Shown: positions 43,259 to 55,155 of the stretch, one piece after another
Layout: every line of letters begins with the position of its first letter
Numbering within the stretch: the stretch's first letter is position 1
Assembly (NCBI GenBank): GCA_907163375.1
Contig: CAJQUW010014744.1
Coordinates: 1-64,000 of the forward strand
Direction of reading: 5' to 3'
Length of the DNA: 64,000 bases
From: Prostheceraeus crozeri
Taxonomy: Eukaryota > Platyhelminthes > Polycladida > Euryleptidae
Position numbers and translations under genes: made by a program
The notes under the pieces: model-generated
Seen by the model: the letters and a program-made list of their open reading frames with translations, nothing else
Told to the model about the DNA's origin: nothing
Database searches by the model: none

Positions 43259-45929
43259 GCACGTCGGCAAATGAAATTCTCTACGCAACTCACTCGTGCA
43301 TGAGATTGCTTCATCATAGCATTGGAACTAATTAGATTTAAATAGCCCTCACCCTAAGGACATTTAAGATATCTACCGAGTGGAATGCTATAAAGAAACA
43401 ATCATGAACTAGTTGGGGAAATAGCTATTCCCAGCCGCTAGGCGAGGAAAACTGGTTTTGGCTACAACAGATGATTTCATAGCTACGTAATCCCATAGAA
43501 ATGGCGATTTGCATTTCCAAACTACGATCAGAAAGCTTTACTGGTCTTTGCGTGGATGGATTAGTACATTGCACTGATGCATTTGTCCATGTTTGCAATG
43601 CATTAATGAATGAAGTCTAGGATGAATGTGTGAATATGAAATTGATGGATTAGGAAAATGATTGATAGTTTAGTAAGCAGAAAACGTATTTATTACTGAC
43701 AGGCAGGGTTTCGTAGATGTGGTTCAGCTTCCATGGCTCCGGGCGACTCGGGCTGCGGCTCCCACCCATTCATTACCTTTCGACATGTTGTTAATAATGT
43801 GCTGTAATAGTAAGTACATTAATTTTGAGGCGAGAGTGGATGTGCATGCTTTTCGACAAGAGACATTCGCCGGACACCTGCGCTTTCGGCTGGACCACAA
43901 TCTTAAGGAAATCGCCGATCTTCTTTAAAATCCCAACAAATGATTCATAATAGACAATGCATTGAGAGGGGATGAAGACCAGCAGGTTTGGGGAGGTCAA
44001 ATTTCAAAGTTCAGATTTTTGGGAGTCAACGCGATTTCTTTTGAAAGTGAGATTTCTATGGTAGCCTGCTTCCAACGCTGAAAGCTACGTCAGTAAATTA
44101 AAGAACAAAGATGTCTTCATTACTGACAGGTATTGCCTTATGCCCTTGATTTCAAGTCTGTCCTTGTTCCATCATGCATTTCCGTTGTCTATAAACATCA
44201 CACAGCCGTTCACATTAGTGCGTCAGCCTACAATTACTCGGAGTTAATTATAATGTTAATTCTTATCAGCAAACCTTCCTGACTAAAAGTCAAACCAACA
44301 TCACCACGTTGATTCAGGTAAAGCGATTAAGAATGAAAAAAGATAAATGTCTCCCATGATACACTTGCTGCTGGAATTCGGAAACATTTGTCAACTAATG
44401 ACAATAATAGAGATTGACAACTCTCTTGAAGTCAGCAAGTCTACTCATTCAAAAAGTGAAACGACGAATGGAATATTCAGATAACGAGATTTCAGACGTA
44501 TTCCCATAATCCATTTATCAGATAACATTGTCCGAATCAAATATGTGTACGAAGGGAGTTCTGCATCGTAAGCATTTATGAGAAAATAAACTGACGACTG
44601 CTCCAAACACAAGTAATGTTCTTCAGAAACTTCCAAGATCAAAACTATTTACAGAAAGATAAGATTTGACAACGATATGATTTGACTTATGAAAGGCTAA
44701 CGAGAATCATTTCAAGGAAAACAGCAAATATTCATCGAAAAACAGTTTCCAGCGGCTGACTAGAAGCCTAATATCTATGAAAATGCATAATTCATGACTA
44801 TTATCTGTAAAGGATATCCCATGAATGGTTATCTATGCATGAAAATATTTTCAACAATTTTCAATTCACTTGTGAGTCAGCATTTTCTGTGTAAACTTCA
44901 TATTTCAACCACAGAAAAATTGCTATTGTATTTTATTTTCAATTGACATGAACTATCCAGTACATTATTAACTATTACCTTTTCCAATCACTGGAAGAAA
45001 ATGTTTAAGCGCGCCAGCTTACTAGAACTGCAGTCACATGAAAGATTATGTCGCTGCAGCAATGAAAACCTCGCAAGTGAACAGAAGGAGAATTCAACAC
45101 AATGTTAAGAAAACAAAAGAGTCAATCGCTTCGTTTTGTTCTGAAGATTAATTTTCAAATTCTCTGATCACCAAGATTTCTTCAAATTCAAAGAATTCAA
45201 GTTAATTAGCGCTCGTTTGATCGGTGAACTAAACCGGCTATGTAATAAATGTTAGTTGTCTATGGAAGTCAACAAAGTCTTATTAATCCGAAGCTGCGCT
45301 GAAGATTAATAAGATTCTATTGACTAATGTTTGTCTCGTTACATGTGTCGAAGGTCTGCGCTTTACAAAGCTTGACAGCGCACACGCATTAACAGGGAGG
45401 ATGAGTTGCTAACACATTTGACGACGCATGCAGACAGCGGAATGATTATGGAATTAAAAACATTAATGACACAGAATGATGTGGCACATGTATAGCATCA
45501 AATATGATGGAGGCGATAGTCAGTATATTCATCGCGACAATTTAACGAAAATACATAGAAGGTTGACAAAGGACTTTGTGTCAGATACGACAAATGTCGG
45601 GGATACTCAAAGGCAAGTCCTGAATAATGTCTTGATTAGTTAAGATGTACCACAAAATAGCGTATAATTCAGTAAATACTATTACTAAATGAACAGTAAA
45701 AAGTGGATTGCAGCAGTGCAATTCAATCCTCCCTTTTTTAGTGGCTTGGTGTCATCGTATGGCTTAATTAATAATAGTGTTCAGCAAAGAATTTCAAAGG
45801 CGAGCCGAGACAGGCCGGACCCTCGGGGCTCAACAATAGCAACTGTTTCTCTCAAATAAGAAGGTAAGTTTCATTCGTAAAGAATATGTATTCTGACGGA
45901 CTTGTATTCTCACTCTCGCTGGATTTATC
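43259..45929. other. Long non-coding stretch
   Basis: 2.7 kb of AT-rich sequence without supported genes. CCATAGAAAT (43493) and GATTTCTATGGTAGCCTGCT (44050) are the only recognisable repeat words. Confidence 0.4.
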
Positions 45930-46500
45930 CTACTCAGATTGTTGAATTGGATAATTCACAGAATTAGATTGTTTAATCATGTCACTTTGCTGGAAGTGCA
46001 AACTGATACATCCAGGAACTTGCTAAGTGGGCAAAAAGAAATTTTCAATACCTTACACAGATAGGAAAAATAGTCGTGCGTCGATTGCGGATTGCTGTGA
46101 ATTCCTTCAAAATGATTCGATTGCCACGATTCCTTTAGATTCGAAAAATTCAGTCATTGCGTAAGTTTTCTCGATAATGTTGGGCCATCCGATTATTATT
46201 TAAAAAGTTAGCAGGCGCACGAAAAAACGTTCACAAACTTCTCTGTAGAACTTGACATCGACTGTGTCTCTTTGCTGTGTGATCCGGTTGATAACAGTCA
46301 CTGAAACTTCGCACCATTTGGCGTGTGTAATGTTGAACTGGCTGCTCATTGTTCGATTGCTATGGTATTCAGTCAGCAGATTGTGCCATTTCATTATCGT
46401 TACATGCTCCAATGCTTCCCTTCTAGTCAAACGGAAGAAGAAACGACCTGTCTAATGCTGTGGGATAGTTGCCGTGGCGACGGATTCAATTTCGCATCGG
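45930..46500 (+). repeat. Dispersed repeat R1, copy d (uninterrupted)
   Basis: Plus-strand copy that joins the two halves separated in copy c: CTAAGTGGGCAAAAAG, CGATTGCGGATTGCTGTGAA, ATCCGGTTGATAACAGTCAC, then GAACTGGCTGCTCATTGTTC and CAATGCTTCCCTTCTAGTCA. At the join it has GCACCATTTGGCGTGTGTAA where copy c has the TTAA insertion site. Confidence 0.87.
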
Positions 46501-47741
46501 GAGAACCTCAAGAGTTAATGGAGCACTGCAGGATAGTATTTCACAATTTCCGCCTTCTTTTCTTCTGTGAATTTTATATGCAGTGTAAGTAACTGACCAC
46601 GATTTCGCCACTTCACATTCAAATACAAAAGTGAACGCGAAAGCTTCAAACTATTCAGTTTCAAACGTTTTAAACTGTTTATTTAATCAAGTTTAGCCGG
46701 CAGTAATGTTACCAGGCATAAATATCTTATTAATGCAGAGTACTTTTAGCTGCGAAGCAGCTGAAGATTTCATTCAAAGCAGCAGACCTTCGTCACATCC
46801 AACGAGACAGACACTTGATATATAATATCAGCAGATCGGTCCTTTACTAAAACCTGTGCCCCAGGACTAAGTGCTAGGTAGGTTATCCATCAATCCATTA
46901 CATTAAAATCCAAAAAAGATTATGTTCATTTAGTTTATAGAAATCTAAGACAACAGATGATATTCCCTTTTCCCCAAGAACATCCCTAGACACACACATC
47001 GGACTGCTTTCTGGTCATAGCACAACTGGAAAATGGTTTTGACTCTGGCGTGCTTTTCATTTGAAGTTTAAAGGAGACTTTGCAGTGCCGAAGCTGACTT
47101 TTCTCTGTCTCTCTCATTTTTCATCAAATCAAAATGTCATGGTGAACTTGCTGATAGATATTATCCGTAAATAATCAGACTTTGGGAATCTTCGAAAAAT
47201 AGTATTGTAACTTCATGCTACTTTGCATTCAAACCAGTAGTAAAATAATTGATGCACTAAATTAGAAAGCGAGTTAAAAATGACAAGGCACGGAAATGAG
47301 CATGTTCTTTCTTAACAACGAAAAACCAAATAAAAATTAACAAAAGAAAACAATAGAATTCAATTCCTGAGTTCGCAATCAATTAAAAGCTAAACCAATT
47401 AAAGCCAATGTGAGTTTGAACAAGGATGCAGAAGTGCTTCATAGCATCAGGTAGACAAAGAATCTTTCAACAGACTGAAAGCACATTGTTGCGCACAACC
47501 ATGAGCAAAAAGTTAGGGTGCGTACATCTAGCCGAACAAAGTAGACAATGGTAAGAAGTTTATAGGCTGCACTCGTAATCGAGAAACGCACTCCCTTGAA
47601 TTTCTCCAAATCCGTTAATTAAAAAGAAAACTAGCTCCAGACCCTTCTTCATAGAGTTTAAAACAGGCGCATATGACATGCTACTTGGACATATATATGT
47701 AAAAGCTGAATAAAAATCTATATGGCGCGACCTGTGTTCTC
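46501..47741. other. Non-coding stretch
   Basis: No supported gene. The part 47560-47741 is probably the 3' untranslated end of the Penelope-like element that follows on the minus strand. Confidence 0.4.
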
Positions 47742-48602
47742 CTACAAGCCAGCAAGCTCATGACGACGATTCATAGATGGACATCTGTCCAGAATCATGC
47801 GAGCTTCTATCAAAGCAGTGTCAACTGTACTTCGCGCTCTCTGAAGGATATTCACATCGAAATCATCAAGGTCAACAGCAGTACAATCACGAAGATGCAC
47901 ACTCAATGCACTCTTACTGTCCTTATTCATAATACTCCGCTTATGTTCTTGATACCTAATTTTGAAAGATCTTCAAGTTTTACCTATGTAACTAGCATTA
48001 CAAATCCGACATTTAAACTCATAGACAACATTATAACTATTATAATTTATTTTTTCAGGTAAACGATCACAAAGGTTGCAGTTGTTATGCTTTTTTATTT
48101 TTATGTTTATTGCGACTATTTAGACAACGGGACAATGTAGGACTGGTAGTATTAACAAGACGAACACTGAGATTGTATTTACGAATCAGAGAATTATTTT
48201 ATTCTGTTTAAGCTATCATTAACGAAAGGCATAGATAAATTAATATCTTTACTTGCATTGGAATGACGCTTCCTATTCTTCGATTTCCGTTTAAAACTTT
48301 GAAACCGTTTTTCCTAAGTTTTTGTTTTGCGTTATGAATTGCTTACGCTTCATCTGCTATCGTACTGCATCTTTCATCGGCTGTGTTCAGAGAATTTTCT
48401 ATGAAGTTACTTTTAACATGATGTGGTATCCAACTGTCTTTGCGTAGAGAGTTATCCGAAGTTAATGGCTTACTATAGTGCTTGTAACAAACACAATCGT
48501 TTTTAATCGAGATGCTCAAATCTAGAAAGTTTAGACAATTTTGTGGAATTTCTAAAGTAAATTGAACATCTTTATTTATATTGTAGAATATGTTGAGAAT
48601 TT
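47742..48602 (-). pseudogene. Penelope-like element: RT end plus GIY-YIG nuclease, broken
   Basis: The minus strand reads, from 48602: ILNIFYNINKDVQFTLEIPQ, LNFLDLSISIK, YSKPLTSDNSLRKDSWIPHH, then after a stop KQKLRKNGFK; further on HNNCNLCD, VVYEFKCRICNASYIGKT, stop, RSFKIRYQEHKRSI, SALSVHLRDC, RARSTVDTALIEARMI and MNRRHELAGL, stop. The FTLE...LNFLDL block is the palm/thumb edge of Penelope RT, and VVY...C...YIGKT...EHK is the GIY-YIG endonuclease that cuts the target in these elements. At least two in-frame stops and a degraded middle (about 48120-48310) make it a pseudogene. The RT catalytic core is missing (5' truncation). Confidence 0.88.
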
Positions 48603-49673
48603 AATTACTATCTTGAAAACTAGATGAGAAAGGACCCATTGCTGTCATCACTTAATGGTGAGAAGACGTGATAAGGATTGTGGGCACGCATGGAACCTGC
48701 TCACCGATAAAAATTCACAAAAGTCAGCACATGAACATCCGTGACTACAAATCAAAGCGTGAGTACAGTCTTGAGCACTCTAACTTGCAAACCAGGCTGA
48801 CGGGTCTACATGTCTGTGAGGCATGCAAAATCAATGACGTCATGTCAGTTTTCAAGATTGTCTCTCATCAAAATCGGTGGCAAACATGCATGACGCGCAA
48901 CCTAAGTGATGCGCGGTTCACAGTCTCATTGCAGTGATTTGTTGGTAGTTTGTCGAAAAACAAGAAGCAGACGATGGATACTCTGTTTGATTTGGAAAAA
49001 CCTTGATTGAAATTTGCTTTCCCGGATGTCACCGACTTTTTGTAACGAAGTTCTTTGCACTTCCCAGAGTTAAGGAGATTTTCCTTCATTTTTCAACTCG
49101 TATGATGATATCCCGTCGATTGCATCATCCATTATATCATTACAGTGAAATGCATTGCTGCAATGTTTGAATTCAGTCAACAACTGTATGATTGCCGTTT
49201 CAATTCTTCTTACTTTGCTGTCTCTCTCCCGTGCGATGTACAAAACTCATTCTGAAATACATGTGCTCCCATGCACCAAGCACCAAGTTAATTGTCTAAC
49301 AATGAAGAAAATTTGGGGAAACAAAACCTTGTGTTCAGTCATCAAACTTCATCTTTAAAATGCCTTCCTTTTTTCGGACTGCATGTATGCCTTCATTCGG
49401 AAAGGGCATAGCATGTGCGCCATCAGATGTCTGCTCTTACACAAGACAGGCATATTGAAGCAATAAATGCTAATCTTGCACAACTGACATCATATTTCTG
49501 CAGAGAGACAGAAAATATTGTCAAATCAGGAGATAACGATTTTACGTGCTATTTAATACTGCTAAAAAGAGTAGTATCAGCACCAGGATGGGTAAGAGCA
49601 TTTTTGTTGAAGAGAATGAAACTTTTTCTTGGAAAATAGATCTAAATGTTTCTTGAAACTTGTTCTGGAGCAG
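48603..49673. other. Non-coding stretch
   Basis: Small frames only; a donor-like GG|GTAAGAG at about 49590 follows a 50-codon frame but no acceptor was convincing. Confidence 0.35.
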
Positions 49674-49675
49674 TA

Positions 49676-50093
49676 GGGGAGGATGGGGAGAAATGGACAG
49701 GCAGGAGAAATGACCACCCCCACTAACTTCTATAAAAAGTATTTTGAATTTGTTGAAATGCATGAAATTAATGATCATGATGCCAATGAACAATTTATGA
49801 AAGATGGGCATTATACCATGTGATTTCGTGATTTGGCACGTGTTTTTTGTTTTTCATTAAAAAAAATCAGAAATTCATATTTTAGTTAGCTGCGTCTAAA
49901 AACTTGAATATTATCAAGCGCCCCTAAATAACTCTTGATTGTTTACACCAATAGTCTTATAGATAGAGATGTGTCAACAAATAGTTTGATTCCTTCAAGG
50001 TTTTCTAGAAAATCTGATTGTTCAAAGTCCTCATGAAAATAAGTTAGGTGGGGAGAAATGGTTACCCTGTGGTCCATTTCTCCCACCCTCCCC
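49676..50093. mobile_element. TA-flanked MITE, 418 bp
   Basis: TA (49674-49675), then GGGGAGGATGGGGAGAAATG, and the inverse CATTTCTCCCACCCTCCCC before TA (50094-50095). Terminal repeats of about 24 bp with a TA duplication fit a Tc1/mariner-type or similar non-autonomous element. A second GGTGGGGAGAAATGG lies near the right end. No coding capacity. Confidence 0.85.
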
Positions 50094-50095
50094 TA

Positions 50096-51466
50096 CCATA
50101 TGAGATCTCAATGTAGGCCGCACAAGACCCCTTAAACATTAAGACGTCCTGAAACTGGGCGAAATGACGTCTAACTGGTCTGATTTCATCAATTCAATGT
50201 TTATCAATGAGTTCTCCTGTGGATATCATTCACTATGAACTTTGATAGGAAAAACAACGAGATACTTATTTGAAATGAACTTATTACAAATTTATTGACT
50301 TGTCTAAAACTGGACTAAAAATTGATAGAAAAGAAGAGTAAGTAAGTCAGCTACTAGTCGATCAAAAGTCGTCTGACGGAATTCAAATTTTATATTTGAC
50401 CAAATCAGAGGAAAATTGTTAGGTATGACCCCACTTGCAATATGTTTCTGTTTGAAATTTTCAATTCACTTCCATATCAGAAAAAGTATTCCCCTAAAAG
50501 TGTGTTTAGAATTGGTTTATTTGTAACCAGATGATCACGACTAATAGTCGTTTATATCCCGAGTGAAAGGTCTTACCATAGAGTAAGGTTCTTACAACTA
50601 TTTTACCTAATATGTAGCAGTGATGAATATGATGCATTACGAACAATAATCGGAGGATTTCATTACCTTAGAAAACTGCTCATCTAACATCGAGAGAGAT
50701 ATACATCTTGGAAAAAACATGCCGACTTAATCGTCATAATAAGCCATAATTTTATTCTCAACAGTTCTCTGATAATTCATTTATTACTTTGCATAGGGCA
50801 AGTAGCTATTAAAGTTGACTTCCAATAATATTTACAAGCGATTAGAACAACTACTTTATCGTTACATGGTATTATTTCTTTTGAATGTTGACACCAGTTG
50901 ACACAAAAGATATTCTACTTAAAAGTAACAATTTCCATAACCATAAATAGAATGCGTGTCTCAAAGATGTTAATCTGCCAACCTAAAACACAGATTAAAC
51001 AAATTAACATACAAAAGCTTCGAATTACAGCCAAAATGTACGATATACTCAAATCAAAGACTGAAAAATTAATTTAGCAGGAAACTTGCTGACTTGTTTT
51101 TCTACATCAATATTTTATTCATAAAATTTAGATGTGGTTTCAAATAATCCATTTCAGAATCGGTCTACCCTTCATTGGGTAAAACCACGTGATTTTCCTT
51201 TCATCGTCTTGATTTGTGTTGTTAATGAGTAACAACCAACTTCTCAGCAACTGAATTCGATCAGAGTGCATTATAACCTTTTTTTTCATGATGTATCTAT
51301 ATTAGAATTGCGTTGCATTGAAAATTTACCATTTATAAACTGAAGAAGGTTGAGTACGGTATTTTACTGCAACTCGAAAGTGTGAAGAAAATGTTATAGC
51401 GTATCCAGTTTAGTATTGCATGGAAGCGAATGTATATATTATTAGAAAATTTATTATGTATATGAT
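50096..51466. other. Non-coding stretch
   Basis: Strongly AT-rich, no feature recognised. Confidence 0.45.
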
Positions 51467-52140
51467 AAAGTTATGCAAGGTAATTAAAACTCCCTTTTTT
51501 AGTTTAGGCCAATATAACAGTTAAAGTTAAAAGTATGGCAGACAGGCCTTCGGAGTCCAGCGCCTTCAACGGTCGATGTTTGGATGGCACAGACGCCGCC
51601 TTTGTGAAGGTTTATATAAGAGTGAATGATATCAAGAACTGTGTTGCATGCATGATTGGCTGTTGAACTGTGAAGTTAGATTGTAAAAAGGTAATTCATG
51701 TTTCCTATTGATTGCTGGCTTAAGTTGTGTGATTGCTTTGGCTTCTGTTATTGTTGTATCTCGTGTGTTGGTCAGTTTGCTAATGAGACAGACCTGAAAA
51801 GTCCCGATGTCGCCAGCGCCATTTTGTTTTTCTATCAAATCAGGTCGGTCTCATTAGCAACAAACTGACCAACACACGAGATAAAACAATAACAAGCCAA
51901 AGCAATCAATAGGAAACATGAATTACCTTTTTACAATCTAACTTCACAGTTCAACAGCCAATCATGCATGCAACACAGTTCTTGATATCATTCACTCTTA
52001 TATAAACCTTCACAAAGGCTGCATCTGTGCCATCCAAACATCGACCGTTGAAGGCCCTGGACGCCGAAGGCCTGTCTGCCATACTTTTATTATACTGGCC
52101 TAAACTAAAAAGGGGAGTTTTAATTACCTTGGATAACTTT
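51467..52140. mobile_element. Head-to-head inverted pair of Penelope-like 3' ends
   Basis: Arms 51467-51797 and 51840-52140 are inverted copies separated by 42 bases; the left arm has about 20-30 extra bases near 51722-51745. Read outward, each begins with a piece of protein: on the minus strand ISKLTNTRDTTITEAKAITQ, then LKPAINRKHELPFYNL. The EAKAI-x-x-LKPAINRK segment matches the C-terminus of Penelope-like GIY-YIG proteins. After the stop comes the 3' tail with TATATAAG/CTTATATAAA and GGTTTATATAAGAGTG. Frames in the right arm are broken. Confidence 0.8.
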
Positions 52141-53030
52141 CTCAGAAAGATGATCTCCCGTCACCTGGTCAACTACATATGTAGGTCCTATATGATATCT
52201 ATATTTAATGTTCCCCAAGATAATTACATTATACTATTGAAGAAACTAAATATTATTATTACCAAATTAAACGATGCTGCCTTGTATTGCATGCATTTCT
52301 CAACCAACAGAGAACCTCAAAAATATAAATATATTTTTGCAGTAGGCCTACCTTAATTTGTATAGTACGGAGGAAACATTTAAGTGTTGGCCTATTGACA
52401 AGTATGTAACACATTTTTTTATGTAGAAAATAGTCAATTGAAGGGTGATAGAACCCAAATATACCATCAAATCAAATATTTCCTTTCACTTATTTTCAGT
52501 ATCTCAACCATGATGTTAAGATAGCATTTTTGTCTGTTTGAAGTGGTTGTTTCCACGCCCGGTGACTTGTAAACAACATATTACATAATGTGTGGTTATT
52601 TAATTTTGGTCATTTAGTCTTTATGCAATGCAGTTGAAATAGGTTAGTTACAGGCCTAGGTACGGTATATCTAGACAGAAATAAGTAGTCTCTTTTTAAG
52701 AAATATGTATAACTTACAGCTGTTATAATGCAGAAAATTTCATTCGTATGAACATTTGATTATTTAAGTACATCCAATATAATGTATAATTTTTTCGTGA
52801 ATTCCGATTGGATGTCAAACAATATATTCCAAAAACGATATCGTAGATATGCATATTTATCACAAAGAATGTATATTTTGCCTCTGTATAAATTACTTAA
52901 ACTTAGATTTACTAAACTAATTTAATTGCGCTAAGATTATAATTACTGCTGAAAAGAGAAGCAAGATATAACAATGAAATATATATATATGTATAAACAC
53001 ATATTTCCATGATATGGCCATATATTCATT
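52141..53030. other. Non-coding stretch
   Basis: AT-rich, nothing recognised. Confidence 0.45.
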
Positions 53031-53067
53031 TCAAAGAAAAAAAGCAATCTTGTGATAATTTGCTTTT

Positions 53068-53112
53068 ATCCAAACGCGTTTCAGAGCGTTACAGTCTCCT
53101 TTGTCAATGGAT
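53068..53112 (-). ncRNA. Decayed hammerhead-like core, left arm
   Basis: Minus strand: ATCCA (53112-53108), TTGACAA (53107-53101), stem II region, GAAA (53082-53079), self-complementary CGCG (53078-53075), UU, TGGAT (53072-53068). Helix I pairs perfectly over five bases. UUGACAA departs from CUGANGA at two invariant positions, so activity is unlikely. Confidence 0.55.
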
Positions 53113-53406
53113 TGATGTAAAACAAGGTAAAATCATTTTTATATGAGATGAAATGAAATGAACACTGTTAAAATGGCGTCAGATGGCAATGTAGGCCTAC
53201 AGATGAAACAGAAAAGGACAGACATGAAATGACGTAGTTTGAATCCAATGACATAGCTATAGATTTAGCAGAAGTGGAAAGGAACCGTCTCTATTGTTCA
53301 GCAAATTATTATTCTGTTTCATCTCTACATTGCCATCTGACGCCATTTTAACAGTGTTCATTTCATTTCATCTCATATAAAAATGATTTTACCTTGTTTT
53401 ACATCA

Positions 53407-53451
53407 ATCCATTGACAAAGGAGACTGTAACGCTCTGAAACGCGTTTGGAT
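53407..53451 (+). ncRNA. Decayed hammerhead-like core, right arm
   Basis: Plus strand copy of the same motif: ATCCA (53407-53411), TTGACAA (53412-53418), GAG/CTC helix II, GAAA (53437-53440), CGCG (53441-53444), UU, TGGAT (53447-53451). Confidence 0.55.
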
Positions 53452-53490
53452 AAAAGCAAATTATCACAAGATTGCTTTTTTCTTTGAAAT

Positions 53491-53600
53491 AAATATATAT
53501 GTATAGATATATAATATCTATAAAGACCCTCACACCTGTATATATATGTAAAGATATATAACTGTATAATACATATATATATATATATATACATATATAT
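53491..53600. repeat. TA/TATG microsatellite
   Basis: Imperfect TATATATG and TATAGATA repeats ending in a pure (TA)n run at 53573-53600, into which the Tc1-type element is inserted. Confidence 0.9.
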
Positions 53601-53601
53601 A

Positions 53602-55155
53602 CAGGTACCGACAAAAGTCTAGGCTCACCTGAGAAATTTTTTTCCTTTCCACCTACGATTTATTATGAAATTTGCTCACGATTTCTTAAATTATAGCTAC
53701 GCAAAGCGTATAACAAACTATGATGTCAAAATATATTGATTGCTGACGTTGAACATGACTTGAATATCAATGAAATATAACAAAACATTGTCTTTATTGA
53801 AGACCTATCTTAGACGCCTCGATAATGGCCTACTGCTAACGAATGATGATGCAATCTCATGAATCCAAACATATTCAGATTGATTTCCAGCGTAGAAATT
53901 GAAATACATTTAGCTTTATCACTGCCAAGATTCAGTATTTGCCAGAATTTTTGTTATGATGTGGGAGTTGAGCCGCGATCAAACTTCATACCGCAAACAT
54001 CCGAATCTATCCATACAGGATAGTTTATATAAAATATGAGCGCTCATGAAAATGAGTGTCGACAATGCAGAACAGTATGACGTTTGGTTGTTCATTCGCA
54101 ATAACACCGTTTGATTGATAATTTGATTCAATTGATAATAAACTACAGTAGACCAATATGATCTTATCTATTGTACAAGCCAACATGCCTGTCACTTCTA
54201 CAGCATGGGAAAACGAAAACATGTGTCTATCGGAATTCGATCTCAGATCATTGCCTTAGCAGAACATGCTGGTAAACCTTCAAGACAAGTTGCATCAGCT
54301 CTACGAATCTCACTACGTTTTTCTGCAAGTATTCTCAAATTGTACCGAGACTTGGGAACTTTGAATCCAATGAGTCGTTCGGGTCGACCAAGAAAGACAA
54401 CTCACAGAACTGATGTTCTCATGAAGCACAAGGTTTTGAAGAATCCGTTCATAAATGCAAAATCAATAAAGCAGAATTTGACCCTACTTTGTGATATCAT
54501 AACTGAACGCATGTTTCAAGCCCGCCTCAACACAAAATTCAACATGACAGCACGTAAGCCGGTAGCCTTTATTGACTGAGAGAATGAGTCGAACAAGAAT
54601 TCAATTCTGAAAGGAACATCAACATTGGATGACAGACCGGTGGAAAACTGTCATATTCTCCGATGAGTCTACATTCCTACAATTTGACAATCTCCCTTCA
54701 CATGTTCGCCGGATACTTGGTTCGTCCAGCATCAACCCTACACTGTAAAATATATCAAACATTCAGCTGGTGTCATGGTTTGGGGTTGTTTTTCCCACCA
54801 TGGCCGAGGTGCGTTGACATTCCTGGAGAAGGGACAAAAATGAACAGTGCACACCAAAATATTAGCAGAAAAGCTCTTGACGTTTTTGAATATTCACCAA
54901 TGAATACCAGCAAGAGAATGCACCTTGCCAAAATGGGACAAATATGAACAGCAAAGTGCACACCAAAATATCAGCAGAAAAGCTCTTGACGTTTTTGAAT
55001 ATTCACCAATGAATACCAGCAAGAAAATGCACCTTGCCATTCATCAAAAATTTCGAAGGACTGGTTTCGTCTAAATTGGATTGAGGTGTTGAAATGGCCA
55101 GGTAACAGCCCAGACCTCAACCCCATTGAAAATTTGTGGCAAGCAGCGTAGCTTC
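53602..55155 (+). mobile_element. Tc1/mariner-type transposon, dead copy
   Basis: The left end CAGGTACCGACAAAAGTCTA follows TA and matches the style of Tc1 termini (ACAAAAGTCTxGG). The transposase (54205 on) is broken, and no inverse of the left end could be found downstream, so the right terminus is missing or unrecognisable. About 95 bases are duplicated in tandem (AGCAGAAAAGCTCTTGACGT at about 54865 and 54972). Confidence 0.82.
54205..55155 (+). pseudogene. Tc1-like transposase, broken
   Basis: Starts MGKRKHVSIGIRSQIIALAE and continues HAGKPSRQVASALRIS, SILKLYRDLGTLNPMSR, then SGRPRKTT: the paired-type double helix-turn-helix with the GRPR hook that binds the terminal repeats. This 124-codon part ends at a stop at 54577-54579. 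Other frames then carry the DDE catalytic part: TVIFSDEST (second Asp), SAGVMVWGCFSHHGRGALTF, and WPGNSPDLNPIENLWQ (third acidic residue region). At least three frame changes or stops and an internal 95-bp duplication separate them. In active elements the enzyme cuts and pastes at TA. Confidence 0.9.

Larger units (their letters stand above)
53031..53490. mobile_element. Head-to-head inverted pair with decayed hammerhead cores
   Basis: Arms 53031-53200 and 53315-53490 are almost perfect inverses (GGATAAAAGCAAATTATCAC outward; AAAATGGCGTCAGATGGCAA inward) around a 115-bp centre. Each arm holds ATCCA, TTGACAA, a GAG...CTC helix, GAAA, CGCG, UU, TGGAT: the hammerhead order with two changes in the CUGANGA box. 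Same divergent arrangement as at 30 kb. No protein encoded. Confidence 0.85.

Noticed and set aside
43494-44060. CATAGAAAT...ATTTCTATG pair as a third M2 copy
   Set aside because: The flanking octamers CGTAATCC and GTAGCCTG do not match and the interior does not resemble M2.
46200-46592. Overlapping frames in R1 copy d as genes
   Set aside because: They fall inside a dispersed repeat, occur on both strands and lack domains; similarity to the 38.4-kb frame is explained by DNA homology.
52041-52085. Hammerhead core in the 51.5-kb Penelope pair (CGTTGAAGGCC...GCCGAAGGCC)
   Set aside because: Some resemblance, but no helix I partner, no GAAA and no correct cleavage triplet could be found.
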